From positions 1-42,562 of the forward strand of contig NZ_SJPU01000008.1 of NCBI RefSeq assembly GCF_007860105.1: a DNA stretch of 42,562 bases, read 5' to 3'. Made by a program: the position numbers and the translations under genes. Every line of letters starts with the position of its first letter. Position 1 is the stretch's first letter. The notes beneath the pieces are model-generated. The model was not told the DNA's origin. It ran no database searches and was given only the letters and a program-made list of their open reading frames with translations. The DNA comes from Allorhodopirellula heiligendammensis. GTDB lineage: Bacteria; Planctomycetota; Planctomycetia; Pirellulales; Pirellulaceae. Below, one piece after another: positions 7,942 to 17,402 of this stretch.

Positions 7942-8055
7942 TTCTCAAAGAAGACATGAGAAATCTCCTCGAAAGATCGCATATCCACGCTTTTTCTTCC
8001 ATACGCCACATTCTCGATCGCCCGGAGCCTCGCGCACCCGTCAGTCGGATGAGCC
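6720..8055 (-). mobile_element. ISL3-family insertion sequence (decayed)
   Basis: The element is about 1.34 kb and bounded by inverted repeats. The left end begins GGCTCATACGACTGA (6720). The right end read on the minus strand begins GGCTCATCCGACTGA (8055), with one mismatch in 15. The single transposase frame occupies nearly the whole element on the minus strand and is broken. No clear 8-bp target duplication is visible: the left flank is a T run and the right flank is an AhpD-like gene fragment. The insertion was therefore probably followed by an adjacent deletion. A second copy of the right end lies at 12014-12140 in the same orientation. Confidence 0.8.
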
Positions 8056-8061
8056 ACTTTT

Positions 8062-8265
8062 CGTGGGCAATTCCAATGGACGGAAGCGGTCACACTCGTT
8101 TCTAAGTCCCACGTCGCCGATGACGTCTATGCCCGAGCAATTGAACAGTTGTCGGAGGCCGAGCTAACCAATTTGACGCTCGCCATTGTCGCCATCAATG
8201 GTTGGAATCGTTTCAGCATCGCGTTTCGCAAATCGCCTGTGTTGGTCACTGCCAAATCCAACTAG
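8062..8265 (+). pseudogene. 3' fragment of an AhpD-like (carboxymuconolactone decarboxylase family) gene
   Basis: A frame without a start codon ends at TAG 8263 and reads FQWTEAVTLVSKSHVADD, then ARAIEQLSEAELTNLTLAIV and AINGWNRFSIAFRK. This is the C-terminal part of AhpD-like alkylhydroperoxidase / carboxymuconolactone decarboxylase family proteins, where WTEALT...L..L....AINAWNR is typical. The part with the CxxC redox motif is missing; the ISL3 right end sits where it should be. It reads toward the alpha/beta hydrolase gene 127 bases downstream and was probably its operon partner. Only the fragment remains, so no activity is expected. Confidence 0.75.
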
Positions 8266-8392
8266 GTCTCGGCATGAGCAAAGCAGGCCGGACCAAGCGA
8301 AGCGACGTTCCGATGGTCAGCTAGTCCAGTACTTACGCTTAGTTGAACGAGGTATCTGACAAGTCAGCGAAATCTTCCTTTGGGGAACGACT

Positions 8393-9364
8393 ATGCAAAT
8401 CATCGAGCCTACTCACGACATGGCCATCGATCATCGCGTTCGCGCATTTCTGAGAATGCTTAACTCCGCCGATGGAAAACCGCTCGAGGAGTTGTCGCCG
8501 GCCAATGCCCGCGACGTGCTAGCCGGATTGCAAACATCCGTCCAAGTTGATGTGCCGCCCGCACACGTATCTAAGTTGTCAATCACGCAGGATGGCCAAA
8601 AAATTGAACTGACCATTGTTCGCCCGGCCGGTGAAGTCAAGACAGTGCCAGTATTTATGTTCTTTCATGGCGGGGGCTGGGTGCTCGGCGATTTCCCTAC
8701 TCATGAACGCTTGGTGCGTGATCTTGTGTGGCTCTCTGGCATCGCCGCCGTGTTCGTGAACTACACGCCTTCGCCGGAAGCTCGATACCCAATTGCCATC
8801 AATCAAGCCTATGCCGCAACAAAGTGGGTTTCAAAGCATGGTCAAAAGATTCATGTTAACGGCAGTCGAATGGCGGTCGTTGGTAACAGCGTCGGCGGCA
8901 ACATGGCTGCGGTGGTTGCCTTGATGGCCAAGGATCGCGGCGGACCCGACATTCGCTTTCAAGTTCTTATGTGGCCCGTAACGGATGCCAACTTCGACAC
9001 GAAGTCGTACCACGAATTTGCTGAGGGTCGTTTCCTGACGCGAAGCATGATGAAATGGTTTTGGGACAACTACACGACCGATCCCATCGAACGTATCGAA
9101 ATCTACGCTTCACCATTGCGAGCGATGACCGAAGAGCTTCGTGGGTTACCACCGGCGTTGGTGCAGACGGGTGGTAACGACGTGCTGCGTGATGAAGGCG
9201 AAGAATACGCTCGCAAGTTGGACGCCGCCGACGTTGACGTCATCGCGACGCGCTATAGCAACATGATCCACGATTGGGGACTGTTGAATCCAATTAGCGA
9301 CGTCCCCGCGACTCGCGCCTCGATCCTACAAGTCGCGCAAGAACTCAAGCGTCGGTTGCAATAA
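8393..9364 (+). CDS. Alpha/beta hydrolase (HSL-type esterase)
   Basis: A 323-residue cytoplasmic esterase of the hormone-sensitive-lipase group. It has the oxyanion-hole box FFHGGGWVLGD at about residue 90, and the nucleophile elbow GNSVGGNMA (Ser at about 166) where GDSAGGN is usual. An Asp in GGNDVLRDEGEEYA and the His in MIHDWG complete the triad. No signal peptide. Substrates in this group are short-chain esters, but the natural one here is unknown. It follows the AhpD-like remnant and precedes dps and an alcohol dehydrogenase on the same strand, all between ISL3 ends, suggesting a stress or detoxification cargo. GGGGAA precedes the ATG. Confidence 0.88.
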   Translation: MQIIEPTHDMAIDHRVRAFLRMLNSADGKPLEELSPANARDVLAGLQTSVQVDVPPAHVSKLSITQDGQKIELTIVRPAGEVKTVPVFMFFHGGGWVLGDFPTHERLVRDLVWLSGIAAVFVNYTPSPEARYPIAINQAYAATKWVSKHGQKIHVNGSRMAVVGNSVGGNMAAVVALMAKDRGGPDIRFQVLMWPVTDANFDTKSYHEFAEGRFLTRSMMKWFWDNYTTDPIERIEIYASPLRAMTEELRGLPPALVQTGGNDVLRDEGEEYARKLDAADVDVIATRYSNMIHDWGLLNPISDVPATRASILQVAQELKRRLQ

Positions 9365-9418
9365 GCTTCTGGCGGAAAATGTTCAAGGTCATACCTACAC
9401 CCATTGATAAAAAAAGAC

Positions 9419-9943
9419 ATGTCTACGACGAACACTCACCCCAGCCGAACTCACGTCAATACCGCCTTCGCAAGGCCCACCGACCTTTCACCCCTTGGCG
9501 TGGCAGAGGTATCTGCTGAATTGCGTGTTCTGTTGGCGGATATTTTTGCGTTATACATCAAAACCAAGAACTTTCATTGGCACATGAGCGGCCCGCACTT
9601 CCGTGACTATCACCTGCTTCTGGACGAACAGTCCGAACAAATTCTCGCGATGACAGATGACCTCGCCGAACGAGCTCGCAAAATTGGAGGCACGACACTG
9701 AGATCTATCGGCGACATATCACGGCTGCAGCGTCTGCAAGACAACGACGAAGATATTGTTGCCCCGGAGGACATGCTGTCGGAGCTAGCCGAAGACAATC
9801 ATCAACTCTCCAAAGCGTTGCGTGCTACCCACGCAATTTGCGATGAACACAACGACGTCGCGACCGCCAGCCTGATCGAAAACTGGATCGACGAAACCGA
9901 ATGCCGAACTTGGTTTCTGTCCGAAACGGCGAGGTCGCGTTGA
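9419..9943 (+). CDS. dps: Dps-family DNA-binding ferritin-like protein
   Basis: The 174-residue product starts at MSTTNTHPSR; a TTG start at 9404 adds only five residues and has no better ribosome binding site. It has the Dps four-helix layout: helix A with IFALYIKTKNFHWHMSGPHF (the conserved His of the ferroxidase site), helix B with YHLLLDEQSEQILAMTDDLAERARKIG, and the C-terminal helix ASLIENWIDETECRTWFL. The unstructured N-terminal tail of ~20 residues could contact DNA. Dps dodecamers bind DNA and oxidise and store iron with peroxide, protecting cells in stationary phase. The neighbours (hydrolase, alcohol dehydrogenase, flavin reductase) fit an oxidative-stress set. Confidence 0.93.
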   Translation: MSTTNTHPSRTHVNTAFARPTDLSPLGVAEVSAELRVLLADIFALYIKTKNFHWHMSGPHFRDYHLLLDEQSEQILAMTDDLAERARKIGGTTLRSIGDISRLQRLQDNDEDIVAPEDMLSELAEDNHQLSKALRATHAICDEHNDVATASLIENWIDETECRTWFLSETARSR

Positions 9944-10015
9944 CTTCGTCGATTCAACACGCACGAGACGAGTTGCTTCTTCAAACAAATTTCCATTTAA
10001 CAGAGAGATTAATTC

Positions 10016-11023
10016 ATGGACTATCAAGCATGGGTCGCAGCCGAACCTGGTGCACCGTTTCAAAAGCAATCCATGAATCGGCCATCACTGGGGCTAGAGG
10101 AAGTCGAAGTAGAGGTTGAACATTGTGGCGTTTGCCATTCCGACCTTTCGATGTGGCAAAACGAATGGGGCATCGCGGCCTATCCTGCTGTGTTGGGACA
10201 CGAAGTGGTTGGACGCGTTACGGCTTTAGGAGCACATGCCAAAGCGTTAGCGGTAGGCCAACGCGTCGGCATCGGTTGGAATAGCGGAAGCTGCATGCAC
10301 TGTCGTCCATGCATGTCAGGCGACCAACATCTCTGCAACGAAGCTCAACCGACCATTGCCGGACACTTCGGCGGATTCGCGAAATCAGTGCGGGCCCATT
10401 GGGCTTGGACAATCCCACTGCCTGAGGGCCTGAATATCGCCGATGCAGGGCCACTACTTTGTGGCGGCATCACAGTATTTAATCCTATCGCGAAATTTGC
10501 CACGCCGATGAGCCGCGTGGGAGTTATTGGCATCGGCGGGCTTGGACATATGGCCGTCAAGTTTGCCTCCGCGTACGGTTGCGATGTGACTGCGTTCACC
10601 TCCAGGGAAAGTAAGTTCGACGAGGCGCGTGGCTTCGGCGCTCAACATGTCGTCGCGACTCGCGATAGCCAAGCGGTTCATAAGCTTGAAAAGTCGTTTG
10701 ACCTGTTGATCGTCACCGTGAACGTTCCTCTGGATTGGGATGCTCTCATCGCGTCTCTCGCACCCAACGGACGAATGCATGTCGTCGGCGCCGTGCTTGA
10801 CCCAATTCCAGTCTCGGTTTTCCCTTTAATCATGCGGCAAGCCAGTGTCGGGGCATCTCCGACCGGTTCGCCTGTCGGTATGGCCGACATGCTTCAATTC
10901 GCAGCGCGACACGACATCGCCCCGCAAGCCGAGCACTTTCCGATGAGTAAGATCAATGAAGCTTTTGAGCATGTTGCTGCCGGCAACGCACGCTATCGCG
11001 TCGTCTTAGACGCCGACTTTTAA
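10016..11023 (+). CDS. Zinc-dependent NADPH-type alcohol dehydrogenase
   Basis: A 335-residue medium-chain dehydrogenase close in layout to the aldehyde reductase Ahr (YjgB) group. Catalytic zinc ligands are in CGVCHSD (Cys40) and GHEVVG (His62, Glu63). The structural zinc site is C93-x2-C96-x2-C99-x7-C107. The Rossmann nucleotide loop is GVIGIGGLGHMAVKFA. After the second strand the sequence is FTSRESK with no acidic residue, which favours NADPH over NADH. It probably reduces aldehydes to alcohols. It follows dps by 72 bases and precedes the flavin oxidoreductase by 37 bases on the same strand, so the genes are probably co-transcribed. The substrate cannot be told from the sequence. Confidence 0.92.
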   Translation: MDYQAWVAAEPGAPFQKQSMNRPSLGLEEVEVEVEHCGVCHSDLSMWQNEWGIAAYPAVLGHEVVGRVTALGAHAKALAVGQRVGIGWNSGSCMHCRPCMSGDQHLCNEAQPTIAGHFGGFAKSVRAHWAWTIPLPEGLNIADAGPLLCGGITVFNPIAKFATPMSRVGVIGIGGLGHMAVKFASAYGCDVTAFTSRESKFDEARGFGAQHVVATRDSQAVHKLEKSFDLLIVTVNVPLDWDALIASLAPNGRMHVVGAVLDPIPVSVFPLIMRQASVGASPTGSPVGMADMLQFAARHDIAPQAEHFPMSKINEAFEHVAAGNARYRVVLDADF

Positions 11024-11060
11024 AACGTTTCCCCAGTCAAATCCGAAAATAGGATCAGCA

Positions 11061-11891
11061 ATGATGCTCGAGAATATTAAAAACGTCATCATCGGAAGCG
11101 GTGAAGGTGGTAAGTTCCTCGCTTGGCACTTGGCACGCAGTGGGGAGCCCGCCGCTGTCATCGAGCGGAGAATGATTGGCGGTTCTTGCCCCAACACCAA
11201 CTGCTTGCCAAGCAAGAATGAAATTTGGAGTGCCACAGTCGCTCACCTCACGCGGCACGCAAACGCGTTCGGCGTTGACATCGCAGAGCAAGATGTATCG
11301 GTCGACATGGTCGCGGTGCGACAGCGTAAACGAGACATGGTCGAGGGTCTAATACAACTTCATCTCGACAATTTTCGATCGAGTGGCACCGAGCTTGTCA
11401 TGGGAAATGCGACGCTCATTGGTGAACGCCTGCTCGAAGTGCAGCTGAATGATGGCGGCACGCGCACGATATCCGCCGATCGACTATTTCTGAATCTTGG
11501 CACACATGCGACAATTCCCGCCGTGCCGGGATTGGTTGAGGCACAACCGATGACGCATGTTGACCTGCTCGAGCTTGATCGTGTCCCGGCATACTTGGTC
11601 GTTGTCGGTGGCGGATATGTCGGTTTAGAATTCGCTCAAGCGTTTAGAAGGTTCGGTAGCCAAGTCACCGTCTTGCAACACGGCAGCCAACTGTTAAGCA
11701 ATCAGGACGACGACGTATCATCCGAGATTTCGCTGGCGCTGCGTGATGAAGGGATTGAAATTGTCACGTCGGTCGATATCAAATCTGTCACCGGGCGATC
11801 GGGGCTTCGCGTTGGTATCGATCTCTGTACGCCTGACGGTGATCGAAGAATCAATGCGAGTCACATCCTCGTCGCTGCTGGACGAACGTAA
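11061..11891 (+). pseudogene. FAD-dependent pyridine-nucleotide disulfide oxidoreductase, 3'-truncated
   Basis: The N-terminal ~276 residues of a class-I flavin disulfide reductase (mercuric or lipoamide reductase relatives). FAD-binding begins at VIIGSGEGGKFLAWHLA. The redox-active disulfide is C-PNTN-C in GGSCPNTNCLPSK. The NAD(P)-binding loop is VVVGGGYVGLEFAQAF. The sequence stops at HILVAAGRT, where the family normally continues for another ~170 residues with the rest of the FAD site and the dimerisation domain carrying the His-Glu pair. The stop codon is TAA inside GTAAGCG at 11888, the apparent end of an IS66-like element. A monomer without its interface domain should be inactive. Confidence 0.85.
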
Positions 11892-12013
11892 GCGTTCGGC
11901 GGGAGGATGAAAATGGGCGTCGGTAGGTTGGCGGTTTTTCTTGAACCCAGGAGGTCAACATGTTGCCGTCTCGTCGTCAGGTTTGGGCTGAGCGATTCAG
12001 TCGCTATCAAGCT
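11888..12013 (+). mobile_element. IS66-family-like left end with 5' part of an orfA-type gene
   Basis: GTAAGCGTTCGGCGGGAGG at 11888 resembles the terminal repeat of IS66 elements, which often begin GTAAGCG. About 70 bases in, AGGAGG precedes ATG 11959 and a frame MLPSRRQVWAERFSRYQA. This resembles the N-terminus of small IS66/IS3-type accessory transposition proteins (W..RF.RY). The frame then meets the ISL3 end and stops being recognisable. Only this end remains. It interrupts the flavin reductase gene and supplies its stop codon. Confidence 0.5.
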
Positions 12014-12140
12014 TGTACGTTCCTGCAAAGAAGATGTGAGAATTCTCTTTGAAGGATGGCATGTCCACACTTTTTTATCCATCCGTCGTAACTTCCGCGA
12101 CTTCAAACCCGGCGCACGCTTTAGTCGGATGAGCCATTTT
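12014..12140 (-). mobile_element. Solitary ISL3 right-end remnant
   Basis: About 125 bases align with 7936-8060, the right end of the complete ISL3 copy, in the same orientation and at roughly two-thirds identity by eye. Shared blocks include CAAAGAAGA, GAGAA, a GCAT-TCCAC block and the terminal AGTCGGATGAGCCA. The transposase coding part is absent. It ends exactly where a recognisable DUF1553 frame begins. Confidence 0.7.
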
Positions 12141-14429
12141 AAGGTGCTGCGGACGCCTACCGAGGCGATGGAAAACACGACGCAGTTGTTTCTGGGGATC
12201 CGGTTCAATTGCAATCAATGTCACGACCATCCGTTTGAGCGTTGGACCCAAGATCAATACTTCGAAATGGCTGCGTTTTTCGCACACGTCAATCGGAAAC
12301 GCGATCCGAACTCGGGTGATCGCAAGGTCGGCGGTACCGCGGTTGAACAGGCCACGCCGCTGTTTGAGATTATCGATGACACTGCAACGAGCGAAATCGA
12401 ACATGCCCGCACGGGTGAATCCGTCGCTCCATCTTTCCCATACAAACTCTCCGGCCTAGAACAGCCCGCCGCAGCTAGTGAAACGCTGACCACGGTGCGA
12501 AGCGATGCCACCAGCGACGAGGAAATTCAGAGTACGCGTCGTGAACAACTCGCCGCGTGGATGACAGACCCGCATAACCCCTATTTCGCTCGTAGCTATG
12601 TCAATCGCATCTGGGCATACCTTACCGGCGTGGGATTGATTGAACCGATCGATGACATTCGCGCCGGGAACCCCGCGACGAACCCAGAATTACTTGACTA
12701 CCTCACCGATGAATTCGTACGTTCGGGATTCGATACGCAAGCATTGATTCGTTTGATCTGCCAGTCGAGAACCTATGGGCTGGCGATCGACACGAATCCT
12801 CTGAACGAGGACGATCAACAAAACTACTCGCACGCGACGCCGCGGAGGTTACCGGCCGAGGTCATTTTTGACACGGTACATGCACTGACCGGTTCAGTGA
12901 GCAAATTGCCCGGCATGCCGCCAGGATCGCGAGCGGCCGCCGCCACGGATGCGGGCGTCACATCACCCGACGGCTTCCTAGCTAATCTGGGACGGCCGGT
13001 GCGAGAAACCGCCTGCGAGTGTGAACGAAGCGATGAGTTGCAACTCGGCCCCGTCATGGCGCTAATCAGCGGCCCTACCATTGGGTCCGCAATTAGCGAT
13101 CCGCAGAATGAATTGGCGGAGATTGTTGCTGAGCATCCCACCGATCAAGCGATTGCTGAGGAGATCTTCATCCGGGCAATTGGGCGTGCGCCCTCGCCCA
13201 CCGAGGTGGCGGCCTTTACCGATATGACGCAGCAGATCGAGACTGATCATCAACGACTCGCTGCCCGGCTCGCCACCGCCGAGGCCGCGTGGACGGTAGA
13301 GTTTGAAACTCGGGAAGCATCACGCCGGGCGATGCTGCAGGATGTAGAAGAGAAAATCACCGCCCGCGAGATGGAAATTGCCGATGAGCAAGTACGCTTG
13401 GCTGAGCAGCGAAAAGCGGCAATTTCGCTAGCCACAGAAAACCTCGCTGCTGCGACCGCAGCGATACCAGCGGCCACGGAAGCTTGGATTGCGAAAAATG
13501 CGAAAGCGGGCGTGCCCGAGTGGTTTCCGCTCGCGCCGCAAGCCTACTCCGCAAGTGATGATGTTGTGCTCACGGTGCTCCCCGATCGCAGCGTCTTGGC
13601 CTCCGGCACAGCTGCGAAAGCCACCTACACACTGGAGTTTGAAACTGAACTCCACCAGATCACTGGTTTCCGAGTCGAAGCCCTTGCTGATGAATCGCTC
13701 CCCGGCGGTGGTCCAGGACTACCGCAGAACGGAAATTTTGTCGTCACCGAAATCACCGTCCACGCCAGCAGCGACGAATCGCTACCACCGCCCAAACTAC
13801 CTGGGGTGAAAATCTCGCGAGGCAACGCCGACTTTCTACAAGCGGGTTTCTCCATCGATCTCGCATTCGACGGCAAAACAGGTAACCAGAACGGTTGGGC
13901 GGTCTCGCCGATGCTGTCACGGGATCACTGGTCTACCTTCCAGTTTGCCAGTGCCCTGGCGACCGAGCCCGATTCGAAAACTCGATTACGTTTTGTCATC
14001 TCACAAAACCATTCAGCTGCCAACCACCTGTTGGGACGCTTTCGAATCAGCTTGACGACTCATCGGGGCGATATTCCCTTGAGCACGACCGAGGCGCTCG
14101 GGATTGCCTCGCTGGCATCGCCCCCGCAACGCACTGAAGCCCAGACGAAACTGTTACTTGACTACGTGCGATCTCAGGACGACGGGCTTCAGATGGCGCA
14201 AGCTCAATTGGCGACAGCTAGTAAACCCGTGCCGCCAGACAAGCAGCTTGTCGCCTTACGCGCAACGCAAGAGCGACTTTCCGCCACTACCGGTGTGGAC
14301 GCCGACTTGCTCACGCTGCGTGAGAACGTCCAACGAAGCGAGTCCCAGAGAAAGCAGGCGAGACTGACCGCTACCCAAGACCTCGTATGGGCACTGATCA
14401 ATTCGTCCGCATTTCTTTTCAATCATTGA
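12141..14429 (+). pseudogene. DUF1549/DUF1553 protein lacking its N-terminal part
   Basis: From position 12141 the frame reads KVLRTPTEAMENTTQLFLGI, then FNCNQCHDHPFERWTQDQYF (CxxCH). This is the end of the DUF1549 domain in planctomycete cytochrome-type proteins. DUF1553 follows (residues with REQLAAWMTDPHNPYFARSY, NRIWAYLTGVGLIEP, DELFxxGF-like and PRRLPAEVIFDTVHALTG). A long insert with coiled coil (about 13200-13450) and a jelly-roll-like middle come next, and the protein ends ALINSSAFLFNH as usual. The signal peptide, cytochrome-c-like PSCyt1 domain and most of DUF1549 are missing; the upstream codons are IS sequence. The partner DUF1501 gene follows, as is standard in planctomycetes. 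Without a start and export signal the protein is probably not functional. Confidence 0.82.
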
Positions 14430-14710
14430 CAGAGTTACTTTGCGATGGGGTGCTAGCTTTGGCGCTGACAACTCTGCTCGCTCAATATCGACTTCATTAC
14501 ATTGACCGCTGCATCTATGACGAGCCGAGCCCGCTGATCCGACAACGGCGTTGAGCGTTTCAGACTAAATCGCGATTTCGTGTGAGCTTGCGACCTCGGA
14601 CACTTAGCAGATTTCTATCGCTTCCCCTCCCCAGCCGCTTTCAGATTCTCTCTCCACCAAGGCTAGTAGCGAACGCTAATAGCTATCAGCTTTCGAACAA
14701 AGGAACTCCG

Positions 14711-16189
14711 ATGTTGTCATTCAAAGGCCATGCGGGCAAAGACCTGTGTGATTCCCAACTAGGTTCGACGCGGCGTAGCTTTCTACGGGTTGGTGGAGCG
14801 GGGATGCTCGGTCTGTCACTGCCACAGCTACTCCAACTCCAGTCCGCTCAGGGTGAATCGAAAGGCGGGGAATCCTCGGGAGGGCCGGGTTGGAACAAAG
14901 CCAAGTCAATTATCATGGTCTACCTGCAAGGTGGCCCAAGTCAGTTGGATCTATGGGATCCCAAGGAGCATGTGCCGGACAATGTCCGCAGTCAGTTCGC
15001 ACCGATCAGCACGAAGATTCCAGGCGTGAAGTTCACTGAAAATCTGCCCCGTCTCAGCCAGATCAACGATCGATTCACGACAATCCGCTCGATGTCGTAC
15101 ACACCCAACGGTTTGTTCAATCATACCGCGGCGATCTATCAGATGATGACGGGATACACGACCGATAAGGTCAGTCCCTCCGGACAGCTCGAGCCGCCTT
15201 CGCCAAAAGACTTTCCTAATTTCGGCAGTAACATCGTTAAGATGCGTCCCATCGACGAGCCCATGCTGCCCTTCGTGATGTTGCCAAGACCGCTGCAGGA
15301 ATCCAACGTGATCGGCAAGGGCGGCACCGCAGGGTTTCTCGGCAAAGCATTCGATCCGTACACGCTCTACCCCAGCGGCGATGACATGTCGATGGACAAG
15401 ATGGAGCGGATACGCACCGATGACCTCAGTCTACGCGACGAAGTCTTCGATATTCGCTTAGAGCGACGGGCCAATCTCCGGCAACTCCTCAACGAGCAGA
15501 TGCCCACTATCAATGAGGCTGTTGAGAACTTTCAACTCGACCAGTACTACGACCGGGCCCTTTCGCTGATCATTTCCGGGCGCGCTCGCGACGCATTCAA
15601 ACTCAGTGAGGAGGACAGCGTCTTGCGTGACGCGTACGGACGAAATACGTTCGGACAAAGTTGCCTGCTGGCCCGACGCCTCATCGAAGCTGGCACGCGA
15701 GTCGTCGAAGTTATCTGGCCCAAGGTTGCCAACAGCGACAACCACTCATGGGACCACCACAAAGACCTCAGCAAGCGGATGAAGACGCAGTCAGCGCCCA
15801 TGCTCGACGCTGGATTGACGACTTTGATCGAAGACCTCGATCAGCGGGGGTTGCTCGATGAAACCCTCGTGGTCGCAGTGGGCGAGTTCGGCCGCAGCCC
15901 CCAGAGGGGGGTAAGCACCAGTGGGAATAATAACTCAGACGATGGACGGGATCACTGGCCGTACTGCTACACCGCGGTGTTGGCCGGCGCTGGCATCCGG
16001 CGAGGTTTGGTCTACGGCAAGAGCGACGAAACCTCGTCGGCCCCTGTCGAGCATCCAGTTCATCCCGCCGAACTGCTCGCAACGATCTACCACAGCTTTG
16101 GAATTGCCCCTGAAACGATCGTCTACAACCACCTCAATCAGCCCCGTGAGCTTGTCAAAGCCCAGGCAGTGACCGCGTTAATGAGCTAG
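14711..16189 (+). CDS. DUF1501 secreted protein (Tat signal)
   Basis: A 492-residue protein; ATG 14711 is chosen because AAAGGA precedes it and it leaves a proper export signal. The N-terminus has a twin-arginine motif, [19 protein letters not shown] (Arg21-Arg22), so it is probably exported folded. The body matches DUF1501, an alkaline-phosphatase-superfamily-like family: [17 protein letters not shown] (metal-binding Asp region), [37 protein letters not shown] and [19 protein letters not shown]. It pairs with the DUF1553 gene upstream, a hallmark planctomycete pair that recurs in many copies. The molecular role is unknown. It looks intact while its partner is truncated. Confidence 0.92.
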   Translation: MLSFKGHAGKDLCDSQLGSTRRSFLRVGGAGMLGLSLPQLLQLQSAQGESKGGESSGGPGWNKAKSIIMVYLQGGPSQLDLWDPKEHVPDNVRSQFAPISTKIPGVKFTENLPRLSQINDRFTTIRSMSYTPNGLFNHTAAIYQMMTGYTTDKVSPSGQLEPPSPKDFPNFGSNIVKMRPIDEPMLPFVMLPRPLQESNVIGKGGTAGFLGKAFDPYTLYPSGDDMSMDKMERIRTDDLSLRDEVFDIRLERRANLRQLLNEQMPTINEAVENFQLDQYYDRALSLIISGRARDAFKLSEEDSVLRDAYGRNTFGQSCLLARRLIEAGTRVVEVIWPKVANSDNHSWDHHKDLSKRMKTQSAPMLDAGLTTLIEDLDQRGLLDETLVVAVGEFGRSPQRGVSTSGNNNSDDGRDHWPYCYTAVLAGAGIRRGLVYGKSDETSSAPVEHPVHPAELLATIYHSFGIAPETIVYNHLNQPRELVKAQAVTALMS

Positions 16190-16335
16190 TCCTACAGCAA
16201 ATGGCGTAAAAACGCTGGTGCGAAAAAAATTTTCCGCCAACAGCAGAGAATCTGCAAGAGTCCTCTTTAGCAACTCACGCTCGAATGCTAAACTCCGCCC
16301 ACAACGAGGAACAGATGACAATTCCTCGCCACCAC

Positions 16336-16407
16336 TACCCCGTGGTGTAATTGGCAACACAGCTGGTTTTGGTCCAGCCATTCTAGGTTCGAGTCCTAGC
16401 GGGGTAG
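16336..16407 (+). tRNA. tRNA-Gln (anticodon UUG)
   Basis: A 72-base cloverleaf. The acceptor TACCCCG pairs with CGGGGTA. The D stem is GTGT/ACAC, the anticodon stem GCTGG/CCAGC with loop TTTTGGT (anticodon TTG), and the T arm CTAGG-TTCGAGT-CCTAG with discriminator G. The CCA end is not encoded. A terminator follows within five bases. Confidence 0.95.
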
Positions 16408-16410
16408 CTA

Positions 16411-16447
16411 AAACCCGCATCTGTGAGAATCAGAGGCGGGTTTTTTC
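16411..16447 (+). terminator. Intrinsic terminator of tRNA-Gln
   Basis: AAACCCGC pairs with GCGGGTTT around a loop containing CTGTGAGAATCAG, followed by a T run. It directly follows the tRNA. Confidence 0.8.
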
Positions 16448-16571
16448 GTGGTTTTTCCGCATCCAGGGATTCGCGTGATGGCCTCCCTGGAGCTTCGGCA
16501 TTGCGGATTCACACACCTTGCGGACTTCCCTCGACACTTTACTCAGATGCGTTGTTCAGACCCTCACCTAA

Positions 16572-17126
16572 TCAGTTCCGGACTCCTTTACCTGATTTGA
16601 GTTTACGCCTCTGACGTTGATTCCTTCGCAGAACCAAGATGAGAATGCTGGGCAATGCTACGATTGATACGTCGGCAACAACTGGAAACGCTAGGGCGCC
16701 ACGAACTACAGTTGCCCCGGATGGAACAATCAGCAACTGTGCAGTGGAGGACGCCTCAACATAATCGTGCTGTATAAACACGAGTGATCCATTGAGCCGG
16801 CTTTGTGATTGAAACTTTGCTGAGCATCGTGACACAGGAATCACGAGTAAGTCCGACCGTTCGTCAATCACTCTCCAATAGTACCCGGGAACAGCCGCGA
16901 AGGGCGACGCCGAAATGGTACGCCGGAACCAGCGTCGATATTCTTCCTCTCCGTGGATACGGTATGAGTCAATATGCTGGAGAGCCTTTGATGGCCTGCC
17001 CGAGATGCAACCGCCCGTTTCCACGGGTGGTAGGCGAAACCACGCTATCCCGAGAGCAACGCCGGCAGTCAGAACAAGAAGTTCCGCAAGAGAAATCTGT
17101 CTACGCATGCGATAGCTAAGCTTCAT
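16572..17126 (-). CDS. Hypothetical membrane protein with two membrane segments
   Basis: About 184 residues from MKLSYRMRRQISL; MRRQISL six codons later is an alternative start. The N-terminal motif MRRQISLAELLVLTAGVALG followed by IAWFR is a typical start of small planctomycete membrane proteins, with a membrane helix at about residues 15-30. The middle (~35-125) is soluble and contains EEEYRRWFRRTI and GYYWRVIDERSDLLVIPVSR. A second hydrophobic stretch (LAFPVVADVSIVALPSILIL) ends in a basic cytoplasmic tail. It is alone on the minus strand between the tRNA and DUF3467. No named family recognised. Confidence 0.6.
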   Translation of the reverse strand: MKLSYRMRRQISLAELLVLTAGVALGIAWFRLPPVETGGCISGRPSKALQHIDSYRIHGEEEYRRWFRRTISASPFAAVPGYYWRVIDERSDLLVIPVSRCSAKFQSQSRLNGSLVFIQHDYVEASSTAQLLIVPSGATVVRGALAFPVVADVSIVALPSILILVLRRNQRQRRKLKSGKGVRN

Positions 17127-17320
17127 TCCACTTCTGTCAAACAACGGATGCAACCAGGCAGCGGCGCAGAAACATCAGTGATCATTTAAGAACTCCCCGC
17201 AGCGAAAATATCTTTCGCAGTTGGCCATCTCACTTCACCATTGGCAAAAACACTGCCACCGCCCTGGGAACTCGAGTGATTTCTGAAAACCCTCCGGCGC
17301 ACACTTCCGTCAAATGACAC

Positions 17321-17354
17321 AAAAAAACCACCCTGCCGCCGTGGGTAGGGTGGT
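17321..17354 (-). terminator. Intrinsic terminator of the DUF3467 gene
   Basis: On the minus strand ACCACCCT (of 17347-17354) pairs with AGGGTGGT (17327-17334) around a 12-base loop, followed by seven T. It lies about 50 bases after the stop of the DUF3467 gene. Confidence 0.8.
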
Positions 17355-17402
17355 TAGTCTGCAGATCCGTGTTGAATCACGGATCGGACAATTGGTTCGC
17401 GA

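Noticed and set aside
11907..14429. A single 840-residue protein
   Set aside because: The first ~78 codons are IS66-like and ISL3-like end sequence; only the part from 12141 matches DUF1549/DUF1553.
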